This document shows, in pieces, positions 37,341 through 44,985 of a DNA stretch of 61,133 nt. The notes under the pieces are model-generated. The model was given only the letters and a program-made list of their open reading frames with translations. It was not told the DNA's origin and ran no database searches. Position numbers and translations under genes: made by a program. Location: the NCBI GenBank assembly GCA_050291725.1, contig JBNKKH010000033.1, forward strand, positions 1 through 61,133, in the 5' to 3' direction. The DNA is from JAAGZL01 sp050291725 (GTDB lineage: Bacteria > Pseudomonadota > Gammaproteobacteria > Chromatiales > Chromatiaceae). Position 1 is the first letter of the stretch. Each line of letters opens with the position of its first letter.

Positions 37341-37844
37341 ATGCGGCGCCCGCTACTGATAAATGGAACCCTTCTGCTCGTAGCTACAGTGTTAGCAGTG
37401 GCAGTATGGCTAAGCACAGAACAACATAATCAAGAACAGCAGATTACCCTAACTGACCTTACCCCAAACCAGGTACGTAAGATTGTGATAGAGAACGGCA
37501 CTGCTTCTGCTTTTCATTTTGAACGTAAGGCAGAGGGCTGGGTTATGACTCAGCCATCCAGAGCCATGGCTGACCAGAGCAAAATTGAAAAGCTTCTACA
37601 GATTTGCCAAAGCATTAGTATCCGTAGATTTACCGCACCGCAAGAACTAGCGGAGTTTGGTCTCAACCCACCCCAAGCGGTTCTTACCCTGAATCAAACC
37701 CGCATAGAGATGGGAACACTCCATCCCATTAATCAACGCCGCTACATACGTGTAGGTAACCTGATTCATTTAACCAACGACCTTTTTTTTCACCTGCTGC
37801 AAGCACCAGAACAGACCCTGGTACAGCAACAACAACCCAATTAA
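37341..37844 (+). CDS. DUF4340-like membrane-anchored protein
   Basis: A 167-aa protein with an N-terminal anchor (LLINGTLLLVATVLAVAVWL) and a DUF4340-like domain: VRKIVIENGTASAFHFERKA, LAEFGLNPPQAVLTL and YIRVGNLIHLTNDLFFHLL. I chose the ATG at 37341, one base after the GldG-like stop. A TTG 39 bases upstream would add an unconvincing overlap. DUF4340 proteins often follow GldG in this ABC operon. It is shorter than the multi-repeat members of the family. Confidence 0.78.
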   Translation: MRRPLLINGTLLLVATVLAVAVWLSTEQHNQEQQITLTDLTPNQVRKIVIENGTASAFHFERKAEGWVMTQPSRAMADQSKIEKLLQICQSISIRRFTAPQELAEFGLNPPQAVLTLNQTRIEMGTLHPINQRRYIRVGNLIHLTNDLFFHLLQAPEQTLVQQQQPN

Positions 37845-37949
37845 CTCTAATAGCTTTTCCTAACTATTTTGTTAGTATTGATATGACTCTTTTTCCATTA
37901 ACAACAGTCCTAACCAAATGGACCGGACACTACATAAAGCAAGATCATC

Positions 37950-38762
37950 ATGCCTGAGCTACCAGAAGTAGAAACCACCAAACGCGGTATCGCCCCCCAT
38001 ATAGAGGGGAAAAAAGTCTGCGGCGTAGCTGTACGGCAACCGCAACTACGCTGGTTAATACCCGCTGATCTGCAAACTACTCTCACTGGACGCAAAATCA
38101 AAAGTGTAGAGCGGCGGGCAAAATATCTTCTGATTCACTTTAGCCACGGCACCCTGATCATCCACCTAGGCATGTCCGGAAGCCTGCGCATTGTGCCACG
38201 TGGAGAAGAGCCGGAGAAACATGACCACTTCGATCTAATATTTAGCAAATTCTGCTTGCGCCTGCGAGATCCGCGCAGATTCGGTGCGGTACTCTGGACC
38301 AGTGATAATCCACTTGAACATAAGCTGCTGAACCATCTTGGGCCAGAACCACTCAGCCCGGCATTCAATGGTAAACAGCTACATGGGCTGGCCCAAAAGC
38401 GAAAAACTCCGGTAAAAAATTTCATCATGGATGGAAGGGTGGTAGTTGGTGCGGGGAATATCTACGCCAACGAAGCGCTGTTTATGAGCAGTATTCACCC
38501 CCAGCGCCCCTGCAACGAAGTATCAATAGATGAATACAAGACCCTTGCGAGCCATATAAAGAGAGTCTTAAGAGCCGCAATCAAGCAGGGAGGCACCACC
38601 CTGCAGGACTTCCAGCAAAGTGACGGAAACCCCGGATACTTTGCACAGAAACTACAGGTTTATGGCAAGGATGGGGAGCCCTGCCCGAGCTGTGGCAAAA
38701 TCATTCAAAAAGAGAGAATTGGCCAGCGTTCAGCTTTTTTCTGTAGCCGTTGTCAAAATTGA
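37950..38762 (+). CDS. mutM: Formamidopyrimidine-DNA glycosylase
   Basis: A 270-aa DNA repair glycosylase/AP lyase removing 8-oxoguanine. The catalytic proline and glutamate are in MPELPEVETTKRGI (P2, E3). K57 lies in RRAKYLLIHF. The H2TH region contains VVVGAGNIYANEALF. The C-terminal zinc finger is complete: CPSCGKIIQ and FFCSRCQ. Length is normal. It follows the ABC operon after 105 bp and probably has its own promoter. Confidence 0.96.
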   Translation: MPELPEVETTKRGIAPHIEGKKVCGVAVRQPQLRWLIPADLQTTLTGRKIKSVERRAKYLLIHFSHGTLIIHLGMSGSLRIVPRGEEPEKHDHFDLIFSKFCLRLRDPRRFGAVLWTSDNPLEHKLLNHLGPEPLSPAFNGKQLHGLAQKRKTPVKNFIMDGRVVVGAGNIYANEALFMSSIHPQRPCNEVSIDEYKTLASHIKRVLRAAIKQGGTTLQDFQQSDGNPGYFAQKLQVYGKDGEPCPSCGKIIQKERIGQRSAFFCSRCQN

Positions 38763-39063
38763 CTGGATTAAAGCAGGCAGGACGACACAATATTTTATCT
38801 ATCTACCCATACAATCATCCACTGCTAGCCATCTTGTCGTCGCTTACATGTGGCATTAGAATATAACCAGTTACTAATTTAGTTTACCTATAGATATAGT
38901 AATAAAGCCGACCATAGATCTGCGATGCAACGGCTTAGGCGCCTTGCTCAATCCATATAACCGCATAATGACAACCATCTCGTACAGAATGGTTATATGG
39001 CCTGGTATTAGCTATGGAAAAAGATCTTGATTCGCTGTCGGCTCTATTATTTAAGGAGATGTA
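38763..39063. other. 301-bp intergenic region with nested inverted repeats
   Basis: No gene is seen between mutM and the YeeE pair. It contains a perfect 10-bp inverted repeat (CCATATAACC at 38953-38962, GGTTATATGG at 38991-39000) with a 28-nt spacer. Within that is an overlapping smaller repeat, AACCAT (38973-38978) against ATGGTT (38989-38994). The two can form alternative hairpins. A ribosome site AAGGAG precedes the 39064 ATG. The layout could serve as an operator or a leader switch for the YeeE genes. Confidence 0.55.
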
Positions 39064-39630
39064 ATGGAACAGTTGTTTGTTTGGTTAAGTGGCCCCTGGC
39101 CATGGTATGTTTCCGGCCCCATTATCGGGTCGATGGTACCCCTGATGCTGCTTATCGGCAGCAAATCTTTTGGCATATCCCAGAACCTGGAACACATCTG
39201 CGCCATGACCCAACCTAAGCAGATTAATGTCAGCTTTTTCCAATACGATTGGAAAAAGTTTGGCTGGTGTATTTTTTTTGTTATTGGCGTTGCCATTGGC
39301 GGCTTCCTAGCGGCGGGTGTGTTCAAGCAGCCAGGAGCCGTTGAGCTTTCAAGTGCTGCCCAGGAGATGATCGCAAGCTGGGGCATAACTCAGGGTAACG
39401 AGCTATACCCGTCTGAGTTATATGATCTAACTCCACTCAATCTTCTGATACTGGCCGTCAGTGGAATATTAATCGGTTTTGGAACCCGCTACGCCTCTGG
39501 CTGCACCTCAGGACACGCTATCACTGGCCTAGCTACGCTGCAGTTGAAATCATTGAAGGCGGTAATAGGCATCTTTGCTGGTGGCATCATCGCATCCCAC
39601 TTTATCACCCCACTTCTCATCCAAGGATAA
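39064..39630 (+). CDS. YeeE/YedE family membrane protein (first half)
   Basis: A 188-aa membrane protein with about four or five hydrophobic segments. The family signature RYASGCTSGHAITG contains C147, the type of cysteine seen in the YeeE/YedE sulfur-compound channel. The related TsuA imports thiosulfate through conserved Cys residues. A strong ribosome site GGAG precedes the ATG. The next gene supplies the second half, so the two probably assemble as one transporter of a sulfur compound. Confidence 0.85.
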   Translation: MEQLFVWLSGPWPWYVSGPIIGSMVPLMLLIGSKSFGISQNLEHICAMTQPKQINVSFFQYDWKKFGWCIFFVIGVAIGGFLAAGVFKQPGAVELSSAAQEMIASWGITQGNELYPSELYDLTPLNLLILAVSGILIGFGTRYASGCTSGHAITGLATLQLKSLKAVIGIFAGGIIASHFITPLLIQG

Positions 39631-39634
39631 GACC

Positions 39635-40051
39635 ATGAAACAGCTACCATATGTACTGGCAGGGATTATATTCGGTTTTGCCCTGATGAAATCTGAGGCG
39701 GCATCCTGGTATCGCATAATGGAGATGTTTCATTTCCAATCGTTCCAGATGTACGGGGTGATCAGCACCGCCATACTGACAGCCTTTGCTGGTACTGTCC
39801 TACTAAAGCGCTTTACCTCGATCAAGTCGCTGGAAGGCAGCGTTATCACCATCCATCAAAAGGCTGATGGAAACCTGCGCTTCCCTATCGGCGGATTTAT
39901 CTTCGGCCTGGGCTGGGGAGTTGTTGGCCTGTGTCCAGGACCAATCTTTGCCCTGGTGGGAGCCGGCTCCATGGGGGCGTTGGTGATCTTACTAGGAGCC
40001 CTGCACGGCACCTGGCTGTACGGTGCCATGCGTAAATGCCTGCCGCATTAA
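39635..40051 (+). CDS. YeeE/YedE family membrane protein (second half)
   Basis: A 138-aa membrane protein starting 4 bp after the first YeeE gene. It has about four membrane segments and the signature GLGWGVVGLCPGPIFALVGA with C100. These two small proteins match the paired half-size YeeE/YedE type, in which a full channel is split in two. An in-frame start exists 60 bases upstream, inside the previous gene, but the ATG at 39635 fits the family. The transported compound cannot be told from sequence. Confidence 0.86.
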   Translation: MKQLPYVLAGIIFGFALMKSEAASWYRIMEMFHFQSFQMYGVISTAILTAFAGTVLLKRFTSIKSLEGSVITIHQKADGNLRFPIGGFIFGLGWGVVGLCPGPIFALVGAGSMGALVILLGALHGTWLYGAMRKCLPH

Positions 40052-40095
40052 TTTAGTATGGCCTGGGGACAAGGGCCGATGGAAGCGAAAGTAGA

Positions 40096-40115
40096 GACCT
40101 AAGACTTAAAACTCA
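40096..40115. repeat. Fragment of dispersed palindromic repeat at a gene 3' end
   Basis: The sequence GACCTAAGACTTAAAACTCA resembles one arm of the palindromic elements at 50659-50718 and 53301-53440. Its last bases overlap the stop codon of the minus-strand gene at 40113-41288, as the heptamer array does with bioD. The match is short, so this is a tentative fragment. Confidence 0.4.
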
Positions 40116-41288
40116 CGAAGTATAGCTACCATCCTTCCAGCTAGGGGCAGAGATCGGCTCTCCCAGGTTTGCGGCTATCAGACGCTCCCGTGCTGCAAGC
40201 AGCCTCTCGATTAGTGCCGGCTCAATCTTAGCGTAGGCGGCATCGTCCTGAACCCGCTTCACCACAATGCCTAGGAGTTCGGTAATGGCATTACCTACAG
40301 AGTTCTGGGATATGGTTACCACCAGACGTCCCTTATCGTCCCGGAACAGTATCTGTTTATAGGCGGGACGCCAGCGTATCTCATTGGCAAATTTAGGATC
40401 CTGTATCACCTGCTCCCGCAGATCTCGTGCCACCCGCTGAAACTGATTATTGGCCAGTAGCACATCAGCAATCTGAGCTGGGAAGTTGGCACCATCCGGC
40501 ACTTTTGGTTCGCCGCTGGCTACCATAGAGAAGAAGGTACGATAGAAATCCAAGAAGCCCAGCAGCACCTGCTCGTACTCATACCAGAAGTACTGATCCT
40601 GCAGCTTCGCTGCACCACCCACAACCTCCCAACTGGGAAGACCCTGAGGATATCCGGTAAGCTTCAAGCTGGACTCATCAATGGGCATGGGCGAGAGGAT
40701 TTGCAGATCCAACACCTCGAGGAATTCTCGATAGACATCGCTTAGATGACGCAGGAACAGACTGTGGTGTCCGCTGTCAGTCAGGTTGGGATCGTTAGGA
40801 TTGGCGTGTTCCGCATCCACCAGATCCTCTACCGGAAATACCATGAAGTGGTTGTGGATCATTCGAATGCTAGGAACACCCGGTTTGTTCAACGGCCAAG
40901 TCGAGTCCAGGCTGGCCTCACCGCACAAAATTAGATGCTTGCCCGGATCAGGATATTCCTCAAACATATAGTCACACAGAATCTGGGTCATGCGGTTCCA
41001 GACCTTCTTCTGATCACGAGTCATGTCACAGCGCCTTACCGGGCGACCCAGAGGGTCAAGAATGCGCCTGGAGGTATCCAGAATGATGGAGGTATCAAAC
41101 TCGGCACTATGGCCGATTATCTTGCGATACATCAGCAAGTTTTCTGGAGTACGAAATAGTCCATTCTCCTCCGCTAAGTTCTTCAGGTTGCATGGACTGT
41201 TGAAGAACTCAACCGGGGCCATACCCTCAGGGATATCCAGAGACATCTTTGGGTGAGGAGTTACTATCTGGCGTGGTGCTGTTTCCAT
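40113..41288 (-). CDS. Conserved-looking protein of unknown function (391 aa)
   Basis: I do not recognise this 391-aa protein. It has no signal peptide or membrane segment. It contains IRMIHNHFMVFPVEDLVDAE (about residues 145-165), which has a histidine-rich H-N-H core slightly like HIT/GalT-type active sites, but nothing else supports that family. YFWYEYEQVLLGFLDFYRTF and VTISQNSVGNAITELLGIVV are other distinctive stretches. The start is the ATG at 41288 preceded by GAGG. A TTG 15 bases upstream is less likely. It follows the small DUF1289-like gene by 45 bp and is convergent with the YeeE pair. It looks like a soluble enzyme, function open. Confidence 0.8.
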   Translation of the reverse strand: METAPRQIVTPHPKMSLDIPEGMAPVEFFNSPCNLKNLAEENGLFRTPENLLMYRKIIGHSAEFDTSIILDTSRRILDPLGRPVRRCDMTRDQKKVWNRMTQILCDYMFEEYPDPGKHLILCGEASLDSTWPLNKPGVPSIRMIHNHFMVFPVEDLVDAEHANPNDPNLTDSGHHSLFLRHLSDVYREFLEVLDLQILSPMPIDESSLKLTGYPQGLPSWEVVGGAAKLQDQYFWYEYEQVLLGFLDFYRTFFSMVASGEPKVPDGANFPAQIADVLLANNQFQRVARDLREQVIQDPKFANEIRWRPAYKQILFRDDKGRLVVTISQNSVGNAITELLGIVVKRVQDDAAYAKIEPALIERLLAARERLIAANLGEPISAPSWKDGSYTS

Positions 41289-41333
41289 ATCTATGTACCT
41301 CAAGGCGTTATAGCAATAAACTTCATCGAGTGG

Positions 41334-41555
41334 TTACGAGTTCTCTAATCTGTATTTAGTAACCTTGGCTGCTTTATCTCCGATAAACGCGGCAAACTCA
41401 GCGTAGTTTTCATAGCCCATCTCAATGGCATAATCGGCAATGGAGCCAATCAGGGCACGGGTGCTGGCAATCTCTTCATGAGTACGGCCGCAACCCTCAC
41501 ACTTGCTTCCCTCTTCGGTACAGTAATCCTTACCTTTACAAGGACTGAATTGCAT
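41334..41555 (-). CDS. Small Cys-rich DUF1289-like protein
   Basis: A 73-aa protein with four cysteines near the N-terminus (C6, C12, C19, C22) in SPCKGKDYCTEEGSKCEGCG, followed by RTHEEIA. This is close to the DUF1289 layout (C..C..C-x2-C-x-RT-x2-EI). The motif suggests a metal or Fe-S site, unproven. A ribosome site GGAGAGA precedes the ATG. It is probably cotranscribed with the unknown 391-aa protein downstream. Confidence 0.8.
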   Translation of the reverse strand: MQFSPCKGKDYCTEEGSKCEGCGRTHEEIASTRALIGSIADYAIEMGYENYAEFAAFIGDKAAKVTKYRLENS

Positions 41556-41698
41556 ATTCTCTCTCCTACGACTAATTAACTATATCCATCTTCGCAAAAA
41601 ACCGCGCCGGGGATAAACAAGAAATGATTATGGGAACATACCGCAAGGTTATCACTAGGTAACCTTATGATGATAAAGGGGTTTTACCCAGGGAATAA

Positions 41699-43408
41699 TT
41701 ACCGCACTACAGCAGAACCGATGCCACGGGGGTCGCTAGCCGCTGTTAGTTCACCGGTTTTGCGATTCCAATAGATCCCCTGCATATTTCCATAACTCTG
41801 TTTTAGCGGTTGTAGTTTATGCCCCATCTGGCGTAACTGCTCAGCCTCATCCTGGCTCAACGCATCAGACTCATACTGGATACGGTCCGGCAGATATTGA
41901 TGATGCAGTCTCGGCCGGGAGACCCAATCAGTTGGCGATTTCCCCTCCGCCAACTCCAGAATTCCCAGCAGCAACATGGTGATGATACGACTGCCGCCTG
42001 GGGTTCCCAGGATGGCTACACCATCCTTAGTCTGCACAAAGGTAGGGGTCATGCTGGAGAGCATACGCTTACCAGGTGCGATGGCATTGGCGCTTCCCCC
42101 CACCAGTCCATAGACATTAGGCAAGCCGGGGCGGGCAGAGAAATCATCCATCTCATCATTCAGCAGAACGCCAGTGGTGGGAGAGACAAAACCCGAGCCA
42201 AAAGGGTAGTTGATGCTGAGGGTTGCAGCAACCATGTTTCCATCTTGATCAATGATGGAGAAATGGGTGGTATCCCTTCCCTCTTCCTGTTCTGTCTGGG
42301 ACGACTGTGGCAGAGATGGGGTGGCTCTGGTGGGTGAGATATCCTGGGCCAGACCATCGGCGTAGTAGGGGTGAATAAGACGCTCAATAGGCATCTGGAC
42401 AAAATCTGGATCTCCCAGATATTTGGCTCGGTCCCGATAGGCTCGGCGCATCGCCTCCACCAGCAGGTGGATCTGCTCTATCTTATTAGCTGTGGATAGA
42501 TCATAGCGGGAGAGGATATTGAGCATGGTCATTAGCACAACACCGCCGGATGATGGAGGTGCAGCACTGGTTATTTGCATGCCGTGGTAGTTGCCACGAA
42601 TAGGCTCACGCTCCACAACACGATACTGCTTAAGATCCTCCAGGCTCCAGATGCCACCTGCCGCCGCTACATCTTTTATTAGATTCTCCGCTACCGTTCC
42701 CGCGTAGAAGCCATCCCTGCCGGACAGCGCTATGGCTTCCAGGGTGTTAGCCAGTTCCGGCTGTATTACCCGGTACTTTAGTTTTGGCATTTCACCCCTA
42801 TCGAGAAAAATTCGTGCAGCGGCGGGAGATTTCTGCAGCACCTTCAGGCGCCATTTGATCATGCGTAGATAATACTCATCAATAACGAAACCATCTCTGG
42901 CCAGGCGAATTGCCGGGGCCAAACTCTTAGCCAAGGGCAGACGGCCGTAGTTGTTAGCAATATGCACCAGAGCAGCGGGTTCACCAGGAATACCGGCAGC
43001 TAACGCACCGTTAATGGAGACTCCCTTTACCAACGCCCCCTTGCTATCCAGATACATATCAGCAGTGGCGGCCAAGGGGGCGCGCTCCCGGCCATCTACC
43101 ATGGTCTCAAAACCATCCCTGGCACGATGTAGCAGCCAGAAGCCACCTCCACCTATACCGGAGCTATATGGCTCCACCACCGCCAGAACAGCACTCACTG
43201 CAATTGCGGCATCAAAGGCGTTGCCTCCTTGTGACAAAACCTCATGCCCCGCCTCTGTAGCCAAAGGATGGGCGCTAGCAATGGCCGATGCAGTTGGAGT
43301 TGCCTTAGGCTGGGCAAATAGCGGCAGGCTGATCGCTGTAACTATCAGGCAAATAAAAAGGCCCCATGTAGGGACCTTTTTATTGAACTCATTGAAGAGT
43401 CTGTTCAC
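41699..43408 (-). CDS. ggt: Gamma-glutamyltranspeptidase
   Basis: A 569-aa periplasmic Ntn hydrolase that cleaves glutathione and transfers the gamma-glutamyl group. The signal peptide is WGLFICLIVTAISLPLFA, cleaved near residue 32. The heavy chain has the GNAFDAAIAVSAVLAVVEPY and GIGGGGFWL motifs. Self-processing should give a small subunit starting at the Thr in EGRDTTHFSIIDQDGN (about residue 378). GSANAIAPGKRMLSSMTPT completes the substrate site. The start is a GTG 2 bp after the ferredoxin stop, needed to include the signal peptide. A terminator-like hairpin lies inside the first 20 codons. Confidence 0.92.
   Translation of the reverse strand: MNRLFNEFNKKVPTWGLFICLIVTAISLPLFAQPKATPTASAIASAHPLATEAGHEVLSQGGNAFDAAIAVSAVLAVVEPYSSGIGGGGFWLLHRARDGFETMVDGRERAPLAATADMYLDSKGALVKGVSINGALAAGIPGEPAALVHIANNYGRLPLAKSLAPAIRLARDGFVIDEYYLRMIKWRLKVLQKSPAAARIFLDRGEMPKLKYRVIQPELANTLEAIALSGRDGFYAGTVAENLIKDVAAAGGIWSLEDLKQYRVVEREPIRGNYHGMQITSAAPPSSGGVVLMTMLNILSRYDLSTANKIEQIHLLVEAMRRAYRDRAKYLGDPDFVQMPIERLIHPYYADGLAQDISPTRATPSLPQSSQTEQEEGRDTTHFSIIDQDGNMVAATLSINYPFGSGFVSPTTGVLLNDEMDDFSARPGLPNVYGLVGGSANAIAPGKRMLSSMTPTFVQTKDGVAILGTPGGSRIITMLLLGILELAEGKSPTDWVSRPRLHHQYLPDRIQYESDALSQDEAEQLRQMGHKLQPLKQSYGNMQGIYWNRKTGELTAASDPRGIGSAVVR
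43352..43384. terminator. Bidirectional intrinsic-terminator-like hairpin inside ggt signal-peptide codons
   Basis: AATAAAAAGG (43352-43361) pairs with CCTTTTTATT (43375-43384). A C-A mismatch and a further three GC pairs close an ATGTA loop, so a T-run follows the stem on both strands. It lies 24-57 bp into ggt, downstream of the ferredoxin gene. It could end ferredoxin transcripts or attenuate ggt when translation is slow. Confidence 0.65.
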
Positions 43409-43410
43409 AG

Positions 43411-43656
43411 TTAGGCGCTAAGCTTCTCGAACTTGGCCTGCAGCTCTTCCTGTGTCTCTGCGTGATCTGGATCTTTTGGGATACAGTCAACTGGGCATAC
43501 TTCCACACACTGTGGCTCATCGTGATGTCCAACACACTCGGTGCAGAGATCAGAGTCGATCACATAGTACTCATCACCCTCGCTGATTGCCTCGTTAGGG
43601 CACTCAGGTACACACACATCACAACTTATGCATTCATCAGTAATCATTAAAGCCAT
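43411..43656 (-). CDS. YfhL-type 2[4Fe-4S] ferredoxin
   Basis: An 81-aa ferredoxin. The first cluster motif is CISCDVCVPECPNEAI. The second is CTECVGHHDEPQCVEVCPVD, with the lengthened loop between cysteines two and three that marks the YfhL/Alvin type. The C-terminal helix (AETQEELQAKFEKL) is also typical of this type. These ferredoxins have low redox potentials and take part in anaerobic or Fe-S-related reactions. It is between coaD and ggt, with a GAG-type ribosome site. Confidence 0.95.
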   Translation of the reverse strand: MALMITDECISCDVCVPECPNEAISEGDEYYVIDSDLCTECVGHHDEPQCVEVCPVDCIPKDPDHAETQEELQAKFEKLSA

Positions 43657-43720
43657 TTTTTCAACTCCTGAAATTTAGGGTTGCTACCCCATAGTCACGT
43701 TAATATATAAAACCTAGCAA

Positions 43721-44203
43721 TCAGCGTACCCGCTCCGCCAGGGCACTCATTACCACCGGATGTACAAAATCCGATACATCACCACCTAGCGACGCTATTT
43801 CGCGTACAAGACTAGATGAAATATATGCGAATTGTTCACCAGGCGTCAGAAATACTGTCTCTATATCCGGCGCCAAACGCCTGTTCATTCCAGCAAGCTG
43901 GAACTCATACTCAAAGTCAGACACCGCTCGTAACCCCCTAAGGATTACTTTTGCTCCACAACTGCGAGCAAAATCCACCAGCAGACTATCAAACTCTATA
44001 ACCTCAACCCGGCCATGGCTGGACAACACCTCCTGAGCCAGTCTAACCCTCTCCTCCAGCGAAAAGGCAGGACTCTTACCCGGGTTTGCGGCTATTGCGA
44101 CAATAACCTTGTCGAATAATAGTTCAGCCCGACCAATTATATCACTATGGCCGTTTGTTATAGGATCAAATGTCCCTGGATAAAGAGCGGTAGTCATGGT
44201 CAT
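43721..44203 (-). CDS. coaD: Phosphopantetheine adenylyltransferase
   Basis: A 160-aa nucleotidyltransferase for the fourth step of CoA synthesis. The ATP motif is ALYPGTFDPITNGHSDII. KVIVAIAANPGKSPAFSLEE and the ISSSLVREIASLGGDVSDFV signature follow. A start two codons later (44197) is also possible. Its pairing with rsmD upstream and ferredoxin downstream is common in gammaproteobacteria. A 203-bp AT-rich gap with an AACTGTAC/GTACAGTT inverted repeat (44326-44366) lies upstream. Confidence 0.96.
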   Translation of the reverse strand: MTMTTALYPGTFDPITNGHSDIIGRAELLFDKVIVAIAANPGKSPAFSLEERVRLAQEVLSSHGRVEVIEFDSLLVDFARSCGAKVILRGLRAVSDFEYEFQLAGMNRRLAPDIETVFLTPGEQFAYISSSLVREIASLGGDVSDFVHPVVMSALAERVR

Positions 44204-44406
44204 ATAATTTAGTTGGAAAGATAATATTGTCTGAGTCTAAGAAGTCAACCAAATTGTCCAGAAATCAGTCAACAATAGGGGAATAAACCCCAATTAATCG
44301 ACAATTATCAACCAACATGACCAAAAACTGTACAGCTAACAAGCTAGAGCTGATTATAGTACAGTTGGGAAATAGTGAGCTAGTCTTAGGCCAATTAAAT
44401 TTTTCT

Positions 44407-44976
44407 CTAGTCTCGAGAACAGAGCAGATACTCAACCTGCCCCCCCCTCTTCTCCTTGATAATTTGCCAGGCTGCAGGCAACAGCGGCCTCCCTGCAGCA
44501 GCATCCATCTCCAGATAGATCAGGGCATCCGGCTTGAGCCAAGGGCCATCTTCTAGCTTCTGGCACAGCTCCTGTAGCAGGTTGTCGGCAAAGGGAGGAT
44601 CAAGAAACAGAATATCAAACGGCTGAGGTTTACCCCCCAGCCAAACCAAAGCATCGGCCTGCTGCACCTGGGTCTGTTCCAGTCTGAGCAGTGATATGTT
44701 CTGCTGCAGCTGTGCTACCACCAACGGAGATCTATCCAGCATCAACACTCTGCCTGCTCCCCGGGATGCTGCCTCCAGCCCCAGGGCACCGCTACCGGCA
44801 AACAGATCCAGACAGGATGCCCCAGGTAGTCTTGGTTGCAGCCAATTGAACAGGGTTTCACGGATACGATCTCCCGTGGGGCGTAGACCAGGGATATCGG
44901 GAAAACTCAGCTTGCGTCCGCGGTGTTCGCCGCCGATGATCCGCACCTGGTTGCTTTGACCGCCCCTTTTCCCCAT
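44407..44976 (-). CDS. rsmD: 16S rRNA (guanine966-N2)-methyltransferase
   Basis: A 189-aa SAM-dependent methyltransferase acting on 16S rRNA. It has RIIGGEHRGRKLSFPDIPGL, RPTGDRIRETLFNWL, the SAM motif CLDLFAGSGALGLEAASRG and the catalytic DPPF motif (ILFLDPPFADNLL). Length is normal. It lies directly after the M16 peptidase pair (9-bp gap), the standard neighbourhood next to ftsY. Confidence 0.95.
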   Translation of the reverse strand: MGKRGGQSNQVRIIGGEHRGRKLSFPDIPGLRPTGDRIRETLFNWLQPRLPGASCLDLFAGSGALGLEAASRGAGRVLMLDRSPLVVAQLQQNISLLRLEQTQVQQADALVWLGGKPQPFDILFLDPPFADNLLQELCQKLEDGPWLKPDALIYLEMDAAAGRPLLPAAWQIIKEKRGGQVEYLLCSRD

Positions 44977-44985
44977 TAACTTCGA

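Noticed and set aside
39575..39634. Longer start for the second YeeE gene
   Set aside because: It would overlap the first YeeE gene by 56 bases and add a non-hydrophobic stretch before TM1.
44326..44366. AACTGTAC/GTACAGTT inverted repeat upstream of coaD as an operator
   Set aside because: Only 8-bp arms with a 25-bp spacer in AT-rich DNA and no matching known regulator. Chance is likely.
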